Positions 1 through 9,900 of a DNA stretch of 26,435 nucleotides are shown here, piece after piece. The position numbers were made by a program, and so were the translations under genes. How positions within the stretch are numbered: position 1 is the stretch's first letter; the number at the start of each line of letters is the position of its first letter. The notes under the pieces were generated by a model. It was not told the origin of the DNA. It saw only the letters and a list, made by a program, of their open reading frames with translations, and ran no database searches. Origin of the DNA: Candidatus Latescibacterota bacterium (lineage in GTDB: Bacteria; Latescibacterota; UBA2968; UBA8231); the NCBI GenBank assembly GCA_022826515.1, contig JAJDUT010000050.1, positions 1-26,435 of the forward strand, given 5' to 3'.

Positions 1-1502
1 TCCCCTATGACGTCTGGCTCAAGCCGCTCGGGCGCTGGTTTGTCTTCTACGCGGCGTTTTACGCAACCATTATCGCGGCCATAAGCATCTTGCGCCGCCA
101 GTGGGTTGACAACGAGCGCCTCGTTTTTCCGCTGGCCCAAGTTCCCCTCGCCATGATCCAAGACGACGAGGGCAAGCAAAGAAGCCTCAAACCCTTTTTT
201 CGCAACCCCATCATGTGGTGCGGCTTGCTGTTGCCCTTCTTGTTCAACAGCACCAACGCCCTGCACCACTACTTCAACTTCGTCCCCTCTCTCGCCCTTC
301 AAACCAGCGTCGAACTGTTCAGCCGCACGGCCTCGCTCAACATCCGCATCAACTTCCTGATGTTCGGCTTTGCGTACTTCATCAACTCCAATATCGCCTT
401 CAGCCTGTGGTTTTTCTACCTGCTCCACGTAATACAAGAAAGCATCTTCCGCTACATCGGCATCTTCAGTCCCGAGGAGCTGGGGCCTTGGACCGGATCG
501 GGGCCAGTGGGCGCGATCATGGGGCATCAGATGATGGGTGCGCTCATCGTCTTGGTGTTCTATGGGCTGTGGACGGCGCGGCCCCACCTCAAAAGCGTCC
601 TGCGCAAGGCCCTGTGGGGCGACGACCGAATCGACGACTCTGCGGAGATCCTTTCCTATCGGGCCTCGTTTTGGCTCTTCGTCGGCGGTGCCAGCGCAAT
701 GGGCTTCTGGCTGTGGAAGAGCGGGATCCCGGCTTGGATCGTGCCCTTTTTCCTGTTCTCGTCGCTGGTCATATTCATCGGCCTAGCGCGCGTCATCGCC
801 GAGGCGGGCATGCCCACCGTAACCCCGGAAATGGTCCCAGCCGGTTTTGTCGTCTCCGGCGTTGGGGTCCCGGCGCTCGGCGCACAGGGCATGGTCGCCA
901 CGGGCTACTCTTTGGTCTGGGCGGGGGACTTGCTGGTCTTTATGACCGCGCCCCTCGCCAACAGCCTGCGCTTGGGCAGCGCGATCAGCGGCACCCGCCG
1001 CCGGCTCTTTTGGGCGATTGTCGCGGCCATGCTTATCAGCCTCGTGGTCTCCTGCTGGTTCATGCTCTACCTCGCGTACCGCGACGGCGCAATCAACCTG
1101 CATCCCCAGTACTTCACGGGCTTTGCCAGATACCCCTCGGACTTTGCCGCGAAAAAGCTCGCCAATCCCACGGGGCCAAGCCTCGTCGGATGGCTGTGGA
1201 CGGGTTTTGGTGCCCTGATCATGGGCGGCTTGATGACCGCCCGCCACTTTTTCGTGTGGTGGCCTTTTCACCCGCTCGGCTTTGCTGTGAGCACTGGCTG
1301 GGTAATGAATAGCATCTGGTTTTCGATCTTCTTAGCTTGGCTCATCAAGATCACCGTCCTCAAATACGGCGGCCCTCGCACGTATCTCCTCACCCGCCCC
1401 TTTTTCGTTGGGATCGTACTCGGCCAGTTCGTCGCCGCCGGCCTGTGGCTGGTGGTGGATGGATTCACCGGCATGGTTGGCAACCGAACACCTGTATATT
1501 AG
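1..1502 (+). CDS. DUF6785 family polytopic membrane protein, 5' end outside window
   Basis: The reading frame is open from base 3 to the stop at 1500-1502 (499 codons), so the start lies before the window; an internal TTG at 90 is not a believable start because the frame continues upstream. The visible part is strongly hydrophobic with many predicted membrane segments. It carries the phrase ERLVFPLAQVPLAM near visible residue 38 and WWPFHPLGF near residue 419. I associate these with the DUF6785 (N-terminal) and DUF6784 (C-terminal) families of large uncharacterised membrane proteins found in Planctomycetes-, Poribacteria- and Latescibacteria-type genomes. Substrate and function are unknown; a transport role is only a guess from topology. 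It ends 13 bp before the next gene, so co-transcription is likely. Confidence 0.8.
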   Translation, partial: PYDVWLKPLGRWFVFYAAFYATIIAAISILRRQWVDNERLVFPLAQVPLAMIQDDEGKQRSLKPFFRNPIMWCGLLLPFLFNSTNALHHYFNFVPSLALQTSVELFSRTASLNIRINFLMFGFAYFINSNIAFSLWFFYLLHVIQESIFRYIGIFSPEELGPWTGSGPVGAIMGHQMMGALIVLVFYGLWTARPHLKSVLRKALWGDDRIDDSAEILSYRASFWLFVGGASAMGFWLWKSGIPAWIVPFFLFSSLVIFIGLARVIAEAGMPTVTPEMVPAGFVVSGVGVPALGAQGMVATGYSLVWAGDLLVFMTAPLANSLRLGSAISGTRRRLFWAIVAAMLISLVVSCWFMLYLAYRDGAINLHPQYFTGFARYPSDFAAKKLANPTGPSLVGWLWTGFGALIMGGLMTARHFFVWWPFHPLGFAVSTGWVMNSIWFSIFLAWLIKITVLKYGGPRTYLLTRPFFVGIVLGQFVAAGLWLVVDGFTGMVGNRTPVY

Positions 1503-1515
1503 AAGGAAAAAATCT

Positions 1516-3159
1516 ATGCGTCCTCTGTACATACTCGCTATCCCTATCGTCCTCGCGGCCTGCTCACAGGAAACGAATGCGCCCGTAGCGCGAGTCGATG
1601 CAGTGCCCATCTCAGGAGAGAGCCTGCGGTCCTTTGTCGAAAAGCTGCCTTCAGGCTTGCGCAACCCCGAAGGCGGCGACGCAGCGCGACGGCAATACGT
1701 GCAATCGCTCATCGACCGCCAACTAATCCTCAAAGAGGCCCTCGCCCACGGGCTGGATACGCTGCAATCGGTAAAACGCACCGTCGATGAGGCCGTGGAT
1801 GCGCGGGTCATCGCCCTCTATCGGGCGCGCAACATAACCGCTCAGGTGCAAGTGCCCGAAGAGGATGTGCGGCGCGTCTTCGCCGAAGAAGGCTACCACC
1901 GCGAGCGCAAACTCAACGCAATTTTGGTCCACACCCGCGCTGAAATCGAAGCGGCCGGGGCGGCCCTCGACGCCGGCCAGCCCTTTGCCGAGGTGGCCCG
2001 CACCCACTCGCTCGACAAGCGCTCGGCGGAGCAGGGCGGCGAATTGGGCTTTATTGGCCGCGAGGCCGCGCCCAGTCTGCACATCCCGGCCGAGGTCTTC
2101 AACACGCTGCCCTTGGGAGAAATATCCACTCCTTTGCGCGCTGGCCTTAGTTGGCACATCGTCCGCTTCACCGAAGACCGCGACACGCCCTACGAGCGCT
2201 ATCGGCCCCTCATTGAGGAGCTGCTATTTAGCGAGCGTCTAGCCCAAGTTGAGGCCGAGCACTTTGAGTCGCTTCGCGCGACTGCCGGGGCGGTCCTCGA
2301 CCGCGACGGGCTGCAACTCATGATCAGCGCGGCCCAGCGGGAAGATGGCGCGTTGCTCGACACGTCCACTGCGCCGCTCTATACCTTTGCCGAGGGCCAG
2401 GCTACAGTCGCCTCGGCGTACAAGGCCCTGCGACGGCTCAATGCCCAGCGCAGCCTCAAAGACAGCACGCGCGCACGCACTGCGCTAGACAGGCTAGTGC
2501 TGCGCCCCCTCCTCCAGCGCCGCGCCGCCCGCGAACAGGACCTGTACGACGATCCAGACATCCAACGGCTGGCCAAGAGATCCTACCAAGACGCGCTGCT
2601 CAACGCCGTGCGCGAGCGCTTCGCAGCCGTCGAAATGCTCTCCGACGCCGAGGTGTGGGAGTACTACGACAGCCATCCCGACATGTTTTATCACGAAGAA
2701 TCCGTCGAGGTCGAGGAGTTGCTCGCGTCTAGCCCGGCCGAGGCCCAGCGGCTCAGCGACCAACTCGCTGCCGGTGCGAGTTTTGCCGATCTCGCCGACC
2801 GCAGCGTGCGCGCCCAAGCCGTCCAGTCGCAAGCGCGCTTCCACTTCCATCCGCGCGACGAGAAGCTCTATCCGCGCCTAGTCCCCGCCATTTATGCGGC
2901 GGAACCCGGCCAACTCGTCGGGCCGATTCGGGTGCGCGACGGGTACTCCATTTTCCGCGTCCAAGGACGCAACCCCGGCCGGGTCGAACCGTACGAGCAG
3001 GTCGAGCGCCGCGCCCGCGCTCTATTGCGCCGCGAGCGGGAAAACGCGGCCTTTACCAGCTTCGTCAAAGACCTGCGCCAGCGCTATCAGAGCCGGGTCG
3101 AGATCGACGAGCGAGCACTCAAGGCCGCCCTGCCGGATTCGCTGGTCCAAGGCACCTGA
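1516..3159 (+). CDS. parvulin-type peptidyl-prolyl isomerase lipoprotein (SurA/PrsA-like)
   Basis: 547 residues. I chose ATG 1516 over the longer frame because AAGGA lies just upstream (1503-1507) and it opens directly on a lipoprotein signal, with lipobox LAAC and lipidated Cys16. A SurA-N-like helical part (about 35-128) precedes a rotamase domain at about 130-222 with the family phrase GGELGFIG. A second, degenerate rotamase-like domain lies at about 395-487 and lacks the GG.LG motif. Known relatives are periplasmic or outer-leaflet chaperones for secreted and outer-membrane proteins. The position just ahead of the TPR, CRTAC1 and FlgD-domain genes suggests it helps fold those exported products (inference). 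It ends 3 bp before the next start. Isomerase activity is uncertain; a pure chaperone role is possible. Confidence 0.85.
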   Translation: MRPLYILAIPIVLAACSQETNAPVARVDAVPISGESLRSFVEKLPSGLRNPEGGDAARRQYVQSLIDRQLILKEALAHGLDTLQSVKRTVDEAVDARVIALYRARNITAQVQVPEEDVRRVFAEEGYHRERKLNAILVHTRAEIEAAGAALDAGQPFAEVARTHSLDKRSAEQGGELGFIGREAAPSLHIPAEVFNTLPLGEISTPLRAGLSWHIVRFTEDRDTPYERYRPLIEELLFSERLAQVEAEHFESLRATAGAVLDRDGLQLMISAAQREDGALLDTSTAPLYTFAEGQATVASAYKALRRLNAQRSLKDSTRARTALDRLVLRPLLQRRAAREQDLYDDPDIQRLAKRSYQDALLNAVRERFAAVEMLSDAEVWEYYDSHPDMFYHEESVEVEELLASSPAEAQRLSDQLAAGASFADLADRSVRAQAVQSQARFHFHPRDEKLYPRLVPAIYAAEPGQLVGPIRVRDGYSIFRVQGRNPGRVEPYEQVERRARALLRRERENAAFTSFVKDLRQRYQSRVEIDERALKAALPDSLVQGT

Positions 3160-3162
3160 GCG

Positions 3163-4635
3163 ATGATCGCGCGCCTGCTTCGACTTGAGCTCAGCCGAAA
3201 GTTGCTGATTTTGGGTGCAATCGCCTGCGCCGACCAACCCGACCCGCAAGACGCGGCGCGCCCCGCAGAAGCCCGCCGCTTGCTCCAGCGCGGTACGCTT
3301 TTCTTGCAACAGGATCGGCCCGCCCGCGCCTTAGCAGAGCTCACACAGGCCGTGGCACTCGATTCCTCGTCGAGCACCGCCCACTTTCAAAAGGGCCTAG
3401 CCCACGCGCAGCTCGACCAGCCCACTGCTGCCATCACAGCCTTTGAACGCGCCTTAGCCCTGACGCCCGATCAGCCCCCCGCTCACTTTGCCCTCGCCGC
3501 CATGCTGCGCGACCAGCACCGCTACCTAGAGGCCGCAACCCATCTAGAGCAGGCTATTTCCCTCGCACCCGAGCGTGCCAAATACCACTTTTACCTAGGC
3601 GAAGTGCGCCGCGCCACCGGCGATTTTGCCGGCGCACTCACAGCCTTCAACCACACCATCGAACTCGCGCCCGACCACCTTGAGGCTCGCTACTACCACA
3701 GCGACCTGCTCGTGCGCAATCAGCAATTATCCCAGGCGCGCACGGGTTTTGCCGACCTGCTCGCCCGCGATCCCGACCACATCCAAGGCGGCTTAGGTCT
3801 AGGCGGCTTACTCATCCGCCTCGGAGAACCCACAGCCGCCATTCCCGTACTCGAGCGCGTCGCCGCCACCGACCCGCACAACCCCGCTCCCCACTACCTG
3901 TTGGCCCAGGCCTACGCCGAGAGCGACCGCCCCGCCGACGCCCGCCACGCACAGGGCCGCTTCCAGCAGTTGAGCGCGGCCGAGCGCCACCTCAATCAGG
4001 GCAACATTTACATTCGCCAAGGCGCGTGGGACAAGGCGATCGACTCCCTAAAGCGCGCCCTCGCCAGCGACTCTACTTCGGTGGACATTCGCCTGCGCCT
4101 CGCCACCGTGTACGCGCAGCAAAAGCGCTTCGCCGACGCCCGCGCCGCGCTGGAGCAAATCCTCGCCCGCAATCCCGACCACCGCGACGCCTACATCATG
4201 CTCGGCGACCTGTACTTGCACGAGGGCATGTCCAAAGAAGCCAACGCACACTTTGCCCGCGCCCTAGCGATTGATCCCGACTCCTTTGCCGGAGCTTATG
4301 GCTTGGGCCGCGCACGCTTCAAAAGCGGCGATTTTGCCGGAGCCGTTGCCGCGTTGCACCAAGCCCTCGCTCGCAATCCCGATCACCGCGACGCCCACTA
4401 TGCCCTCGGGCTGGCCTACGTCCGCCAAGCCAACTACCGCGATGCCCACACCCATTTCGCCCGCAGCATTGCCCTCGACCCAGACCACGCGGAATCGCAC
4501 TATGGGTTGGCGCTGATCCTCATGCAGCAAGGACAGCGGGAACAAGCGCGGCAAGCCTTGCAAAAGGTGCTCGCCCTCGCCCCGGACCACCAACGCGCCC
4601 GGGCCAAGCTAAGCGAACTGGACCAAACGCCGTGA
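3163..4635 (+). CDS. TPR-repeat protein, probably exported
   Basis: 490 residues. A short hydrophobic N-terminus ends in GAIAC at about residues 19-23, a poor lipobox candidate because position -3 is Ala; otherwise it may be a cleaved signal or a membrane anchor. From about residue 36 to the end there is nothing but tetratricopeptide repeats, roughly a dozen 34-residue units with the usual A...L..A..L.P pattern. Two adjacent units are nearly identical (ARNPDHRDAYIMLG and ARNPDHRDAHYALG), pointing to recent unit duplication. TPR solenoids are protein-interaction scaffolds; the partner is unknown. Its start is 3 bp after the preceding stop with only a weak AAGG upstream, and its TGA overlaps the next GTG start, so it is probably translated by coupling within the operon. 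Confidence 0.85.
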   Translation: MIARLLRLELSRKLLILGAIACADQPDPQDAARPAEARRLLQRGTLFLQQDRPARALAELTQAVALDSSSSTAHFQKGLAHAQLDQPTAAITAFERALALTPDQPPAHFALAAMLRDQHRYLEAATHLEQAISLAPERAKYHFYLGEVRRATGDFAGALTAFNHTIELAPDHLEARYYHSDLLVRNQQLSQARTGFADLLARDPDHIQGGLGLGGLLIRLGEPTAAIPVLERVAATDPHNPAPHYLLAQAYAESDRPADARHAQGRFQQLSAAERHLNQGNIYIRQGAWDKAIDSLKRALASDSTSVDIRLRLATVYAQQKRFADARAALEQILARNPDHRDAYIMLGDLYLHEGMSKEANAHFARALAIDPDSFAGAYGLGRARFKSGDFAGAVAALHQALARNPDHRDAHYALGLAYVRQANYRDAHTHFARSIALDPDHAESHYGLALILMQQGQREQARQALQKVLALAPDHQRARAKLSELDQTP

Positions 4636-6923
4636 GCCGCTCCTTCCGCGTCCTGTGCTTGGCCGGCCTTTGCCTCGGCTGCCAAGCTCCGCCCGAGGCC
4701 GAAAGCGACCGCGTCTATGCCGAGGCCCTGAGCCTGCTGCACCAAGGGCGGTTCTCCGAGTCCGAGGCCCTCTTCCGGCGCGTCGTCAGCTTGGCACCCG
4801 ACAGCGCGATTGCCCAAATCCGCATCGGCGAAGCCCTACTCCGCCAAGGCCGCCGGCAGAGCGCGGGCCGCCAGCTCGACGAGTTGCCGACACCAGCGCG
4901 CCAGCGACCAGCGGCTCGCCTGCTCGAAGCGCGGCTCCTCGCCTTTGGCGGTTTTGCCCGCGAAGCCGAACTCGCCGTCAATGAGATCCTCGACCAATAC
5001 CCCAACTCGCTCGACGGCCGCCTGCTGCTGGCCGAACTGTATTTGCAGGCCGCTGCCACCATGAACCTCGAGCGAGCCACGGCCTTGTGCAGCGAAGCAC
5101 TATCCGCCCAACCCCAGCGCCGCGACGCGCATTACCTGTTGCTCCAAGCCACGCTGCGCCTCGGCCGCTTTCCCGCAGCCTTGGAACGCAGCCGCTCGTT
5201 ACTCGACGCCTATCCAGACGATGGCCACGCCTATCTCTTGGCCGGCACCGCGGCTTTCTGGGCAGGGGACGACCGCGCGCGGCCTTGGCTCGAAAAAGCG
5301 GTTGATCGGTTGGAGTCTATAGATCGCCTAGAGGCTCTGTGGCTACTCAAGCTGACCCACGAGCGGCCGGGCGAAGATGCACCGGCCCTGCCGCCGCGCT
5401 ATCGCTTTCCCCTGCGCACCTCCGTGCCAGCAGCGACCGACTTGCGCTTTGTCGATGTGGCCGCGCGCGTCGGCGTGGCCAAGAAAGATCGCGGTCGCGG
5501 CAGTGCTTGGCTCGACTTTGACGGCGACGGCGACTTCGATCTCTTCAGCGTCGGCATCCAAGTCGAACACGCGCTCTACCGCAACGACGGCGGCCAATTT
5601 CGCGATGTCGCCCAAGCGACCGGGTTAGCTGACGCGCGCGGCGGTTGGGCTGCGGCGAGCGCGGACTTTGACAACGACGGAGACTCCGACCTCTTTGTCA
5701 GCCGCGACGCCTGGGAGGGCCGGGCACCCAACTCGCTGTACAGAAACGATTCGGGCGCATTCATCGACAGCGGGCGCACCGCAGGCATGGCCGACTCCAG
5801 CGATAGCTTTACGGCCACTTGGCTCGACTTCGACCGCGACGGATACCTCGATTTGTACGTGGCCAACGGCGTCACGGGCACGGGCGAGCCAAACGCCCTC
5901 CTGCACAACCAGCAAAACGGCGCGTTCCTCAACGTAGCGAGCGCCGCGGCAGTCGCCGACTCGGGCCAGACCATTGGCACGGCTGCTGGCGACTTCGACG
6001 GCGATGGCTGGACTGACTTGTACGCGGTCAACATCGGCCAGTTCAACCGCCTCTATCGCAACCTCGGCGACGGCACTTTTGTCGATGAGGCCGAGCGCAC
6101 TGGAGTCCTTTTTCCAGTGGAAGGCGGGTATGTGGCGTTCTTTTTTGACCTTGACAACGACGGTCATCTCGACCTATTTGCTTCAACTATGAGCGCCTTT
6201 CCCGATGTCCTCAATAGCATGGTCACCGGTGAGGCCATAGAGCCGAACCGGCCCTTTCTCTATCGCAACCTCGGCGACGGCACCTTTGCCGACATCGCGG
6301 TCGCTGCGGGACTCAAGCGCTCTTTCGGCAGTATGGGTACGGGCCTCGGCGATGTGGACAACGACGGCTTCGTCGATATTTACCTCGCCAACGGCGGCCC
6401 GCAAATGGCCCGCCTCGAACCCAACGCGCTCTACCGCAACATGGGCGACGGCACCTTTGCCGACATCACGGCCACTGCGGGCACCGGCAGCCTCGGCAAG
6501 GGCCACGGGGCCACCTTCGCCGACTTCGATCAAGACGGCGACTTGGACCTGTACGCCGGCTTGGGCGGCCACTACGACGCCGACACGTGGGACAACGCGC
6601 TCTACCGCAACGACGGCCCGGCGCAGCACTACCTTTCCATCGAACTCGTGGGCGCGCAGGCCAATCGCAGCGCCATCGGTGCGCATGTCGCCGCCTTTGC
6701 CGCTGGCCGCATCATCCGCGCTCAGCGCCAAAGCGGCTTTGGCTTCGGCAGCAGCAACGAACCGCTCCTGCACCTCGGGCTGGGGTCGGCCACCCGCGTC
6801 GATAGCCTGCACGTGCTCTGGCCCGGCCAGCCCCCACAGCGCTTCTTTGACCTGCCCGTCGATTGCCGCATCCGCATCGCACAACGCGAGGCGCACTACC
6901 AGATGCTTAGGAGGTCACCATGA
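4632..6923 (+). CDS. TPR + FG-GAP/VCBS + ASPIC/UnbV (CRTAC1-like) putative lipoprotein
   Basis: 763 residues starting at GTG 4632, which overlaps the previous TGA. No Shine-Dalgarno is visible, fitting translational coupling. The N-terminus has a hydrophobic signal with candidate lipidated Cys17 (CLGC; position -3 is Cys, so not canonical). TPR-like helices occupy about 27-245. From about 270 there is a beta-propeller-like region with at least seven Asp-rich calcium-loop motifs of the type DFDGDGDFDLF and DVDNDGFVDIY, spaced by FG-GAP-style phrases such as LYRNLGDGTF. The last ~75 residues match the ASPIC/UnbV domain (SAIGAHV, LHLGLGS, WPGQ). CRTAC1-like proteins are secreted or surface proteins; their biochemical role is mostly unknown. 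Its ATGA overlap with the next gene implies stoichiometric production with that secreted protein. Confidence 0.88.
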   Translation: MSRSFRVLCLAGLCLGCQAPPEAESDRVYAEALSLLHQGRFSESEALFRRVVSLAPDSAIAQIRIGEALLRQGRRQSAGRQLDELPTPARQRPAARLLEARLLAFGGFAREAELAVNEILDQYPNSLDGRLLLAELYLQAAATMNLERATALCSEALSAQPQRRDAHYLLLQATLRLGRFPAALERSRSLLDAYPDDGHAYLLAGTAAFWAGDDRARPWLEKAVDRLESIDRLEALWLLKLTHERPGEDAPALPPRYRFPLRTSVPAATDLRFVDVAARVGVAKKDRGRGSAWLDFDGDGDFDLFSVGIQVEHALYRNDGGQFRDVAQATGLADARGGWAAASADFDNDGDSDLFVSRDAWEGRAPNSLYRNDSGAFIDSGRTAGMADSSDSFTATWLDFDRDGYLDLYVANGVTGTGEPNALLHNQQNGAFLNVASAAAVADSGQTIGTAAGDFDGDGWTDLYAVNIGQFNRLYRNLGDGTFVDEAERTGVLFPVEGGYVAFFFDLDNDGHLDLFASTMSAFPDVLNSMVTGEAIEPNRPFLYRNLGDGTFADIAVAAGLKRSFGSMGTGLGDVDNDGFVDIYLANGGPQMARLEPNALYRNMGDGTFADITATAGTGSLGKGHGATFADFDQDGDLDLYAGLGGHYDADTWDNALYRNDGPAQHYLSIELVGAQANRSAIGAHVAAFAAGRIIRAQRQSGFGFGSSNEPLLHLGLGSATRVDSLHVLWPGQPPQRFFDLPVDCRIRIAQREAHYQMLRRSP

Positions 6924-9900
6924 AACTCTTAGCGTTTCTCGTCCTCTGCTTGGCACCACTGATCGCAGCCGACGCCCAACAGGGCCACCGCGTCACCAGT
7001 CGCTCCATAGTGGTCAACAGGGCCGCGCACTGGCAAAATTGGCAGCTCCCTACCCACGCCGTGAAGGTGTCGCCGGACGGCACAGTCGAGCCGCACTTTT
7101 TCCGCGAGCACTTCAATTTGCTCGACGATCTAGCAACCTTCACCCGCCCCATTCCCGAGCTGCGTCGCCGCAGCAACCAAACCGCCATCCTCAACATCGA
7201 TAGCACCCAGACCCGCGACGTAAAAGGCGAGGTCATCGCCGACCGCAAGGGCAACCCCATTTACTCCTATTTCTTTCGTCCGGGCATCAGCCGCGTCGGC
7301 TCGAATGCGGCCGCAGCCGCCAACATCCTCGACGACGATCCAACCACCTTCTGGGAGCCCGACCCGCAGGCACCGATCGACGACTGGTGGATCGAAATAG
7401 ACTTGGGTCGCGTCGTGGCGGTCGATTCCCTCGTCCTCCACTTTGTCGAGGAAGAGTTCGGCGATCCCTTCTTCCAGTTCCGCGTCCTCGCCGCGCCCGA
7501 CCAAGAGCCGGTGCAGGAAAACGCCGACAAAATCACCTTTGAACGAGTCGCCAGCACCAAGGCCCCCAACCGCGACCAGCGCACCTTTCGCATCGGTCTC
7601 GAACAGCTCAACGCCGACCCCGGCTGGCAGGGCAAGCTGGTAGAGACCATCCGCATCGTGGTCAGCGATACCCGCGGCGAGCGCGGCGCGCTCATTAGCG
7701 CAGAGGAATGGCAGGCTCTGCCCGCCGACGAGCGCGGCGCGATCGTCTATTTCATCCGCGACGAACAGGGCTTTGAAGAGCCGGTCGAGCAAGCGATCTA
7801 TGAAAGCCTCGACCCCCAGCGCCAAGGCCGTTTGGATTACTACCGGCGCGAGCGGCCGCGGCTGGCCGGAATCGAGGTGTACGGGTTTGGCGATAACATC
7901 AGCAACGGCTTGGTGGCCGGCGGCGGCCATCTCGACCTGACCGGCGATGGTTTCATACCAGGACCGGCTTTCGACGCGGATTTCAACACCAACTTCCTGC
8001 ATCTGGTTTGGTCGCCGACCATCGAGCGCGGCGTGCTCACCGTTGATATGGGCGCGTCGTTTTGGCTCGACGCCATGCGCATTTCCTCGACCCGGCCCCG
8101 GCCCTATATAGACGGGTATTTGATCCGCGGCTCCGACGGCTCGCGCGACACGCGCGGCAAGATCAAGTGGTCGCGCCTCAGCCCCCGCTTTCGCGAGGAC
8201 AATAGCACCGATCGCTTTGAACACATCCTCGACACCTATGATCCCAGCCCCAAGCTCCGTTTTCTCGAAATAAGCATCATCTCGGCAGACCCGCGCCGTC
8301 GAGGCGGGTACAACACCGGGCCGAACATTGCCGAGTACCAGCTTTTTTCCACGGGCTATCCAGCGCAAGTAGTGCTGACCTCCGACCTTATTGCGCTGCC
8401 TGGGGCGCGCAACTTCGGGGCCATTACTTGGGAGGCCGAGACGCCCCCAGGTACGACCGTCGCAATCCGCACCCGCACCGGCGACCTGCTGGGCAAGGTC
8501 GTTCGCTACTTCGACAAAACGGGCAACGAAATCACCTATGACGCTTGGAAAAACCTCTTGGCCCGACTCAAGGGGCCAGCCGACACCACCTTCGTGTCCA
8601 CCAGCGGCTGGAGCCCTTGGAGCCGCGCCTACCAGCAGCCTGGCGACATCGTCACCTCCCCCGGCCTGCGCAAATTCATGCAGTTCCAAGTCGAGATGAT
8701 TACCACCGACCGCGAGGCCGCAGCTTCGATTCGCTCGCTCGCGGTCGAACTGCTCAATCCCGTGGCCGAGCGCATCGCGGCCGAGCTGTGGCCAGCCTCG
8801 GTGGAAGTCTCCGGTGTGCGGGAGACCTTTGACGTCTTTGCCCAGCCCTACTTCATCGAGTCGCCCGCGGCCTCGCGCAGCTCTGGCTTCAACGAAATCC
8901 TGCTGACCATGCCGGCCTCGGAAAAGCTCGAACTCATGGAGCTTGGCATCAGCGGCCCAGATGGCGAAAAGGTCTTTCGCCCTGGGACCGAGCACGGCGT
9001 GTTCACGACTGACGACCAAACGCAAGCCGCGCTTTTGGCCAACGGCGGCGATTCGATCTGGGTGCGCCTAGACGACGTGCTCAACATCTTGCCCGCAGCC
9101 AGCCGCATGTACAATCGCATTACCCTTGAAGGCGAAGAGGTGCCTGTGACCCAAGACGGCTTGCCGCTTACGGGCGCGGCGTACGGCACCCTCGACGAAG
9201 ACGAACGGGGGGCTATCCGCTACTTCCGCCGCAACGGCGAACAACTCAGCGAGATCGACCAAACCAGCTACCGCGACCTGCCCAGCGAGGAGCAAGGCCC
9301 TGTCCGCTACTTCCGCATTCTGCGCGGCGACGGCGCTCAGTTCCCGTTTGACGCGCTCGGCGACTCGCTCGACTCGCGCGCGTACAACCGCCTCGCCACG
9401 GCCGAGCGCGGCATGGTAACCGGGCCGGGCCAACGCTTCCGCTTGCGCCTTTCAGCACCGGTCTTTCTCAACGGCACCACATTGCGCCTGTTCGTGCGCA
9501 ATGCAGCAAGCGCCGACGCCGAGGAGGCATGGCAGGCCGTTGAAGCGGGCGACGCCGACGAAGGAGTCGCCAGCAACACGCTGTCGATCAACGTCCCCAT
9601 TGACAGCGATCTCGTCCATGGTCTCGCAGTCGGTCCCAATCCTTTTACTCCCAACGGCGACGGGATCAACGACGCGGCTGAAATCTCGCTGGATATCTTC
9701 AAGCTCACCTCCAGCCGCCAGCTCCAAGTGCGAATTTACACGCTCGATGGGCGACAGGTTTGGCAGCACGAGGAAATGGTGCTGAGCGGCCGCACCACCG
9801 TGCGTTGGGACGGCGTCGATGACCACGGCCGCCGTGCGCCGCCCGGCCTGTATTTGTGCCAAGTCCAACTCGACGCCGACGCCACCCAACAGCCGACGAC

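Noticed and set aside
6183..6896. 237-codon minus-strand frame
   Set aside because: Antisense to the FG-GAP/UnbV part of the CRTAC1-like gene; a shadow of its repeated Asp-rich codons.
7130..9025. 631-codon open frame on the minus strand
   Set aside because: It lies antisense to the 1003-residue secreted protein, has no ribosome site or recognisable motif, and its composition (Ala, Gly, Val, Asp) is typical of shadow frames in GC-rich genes.
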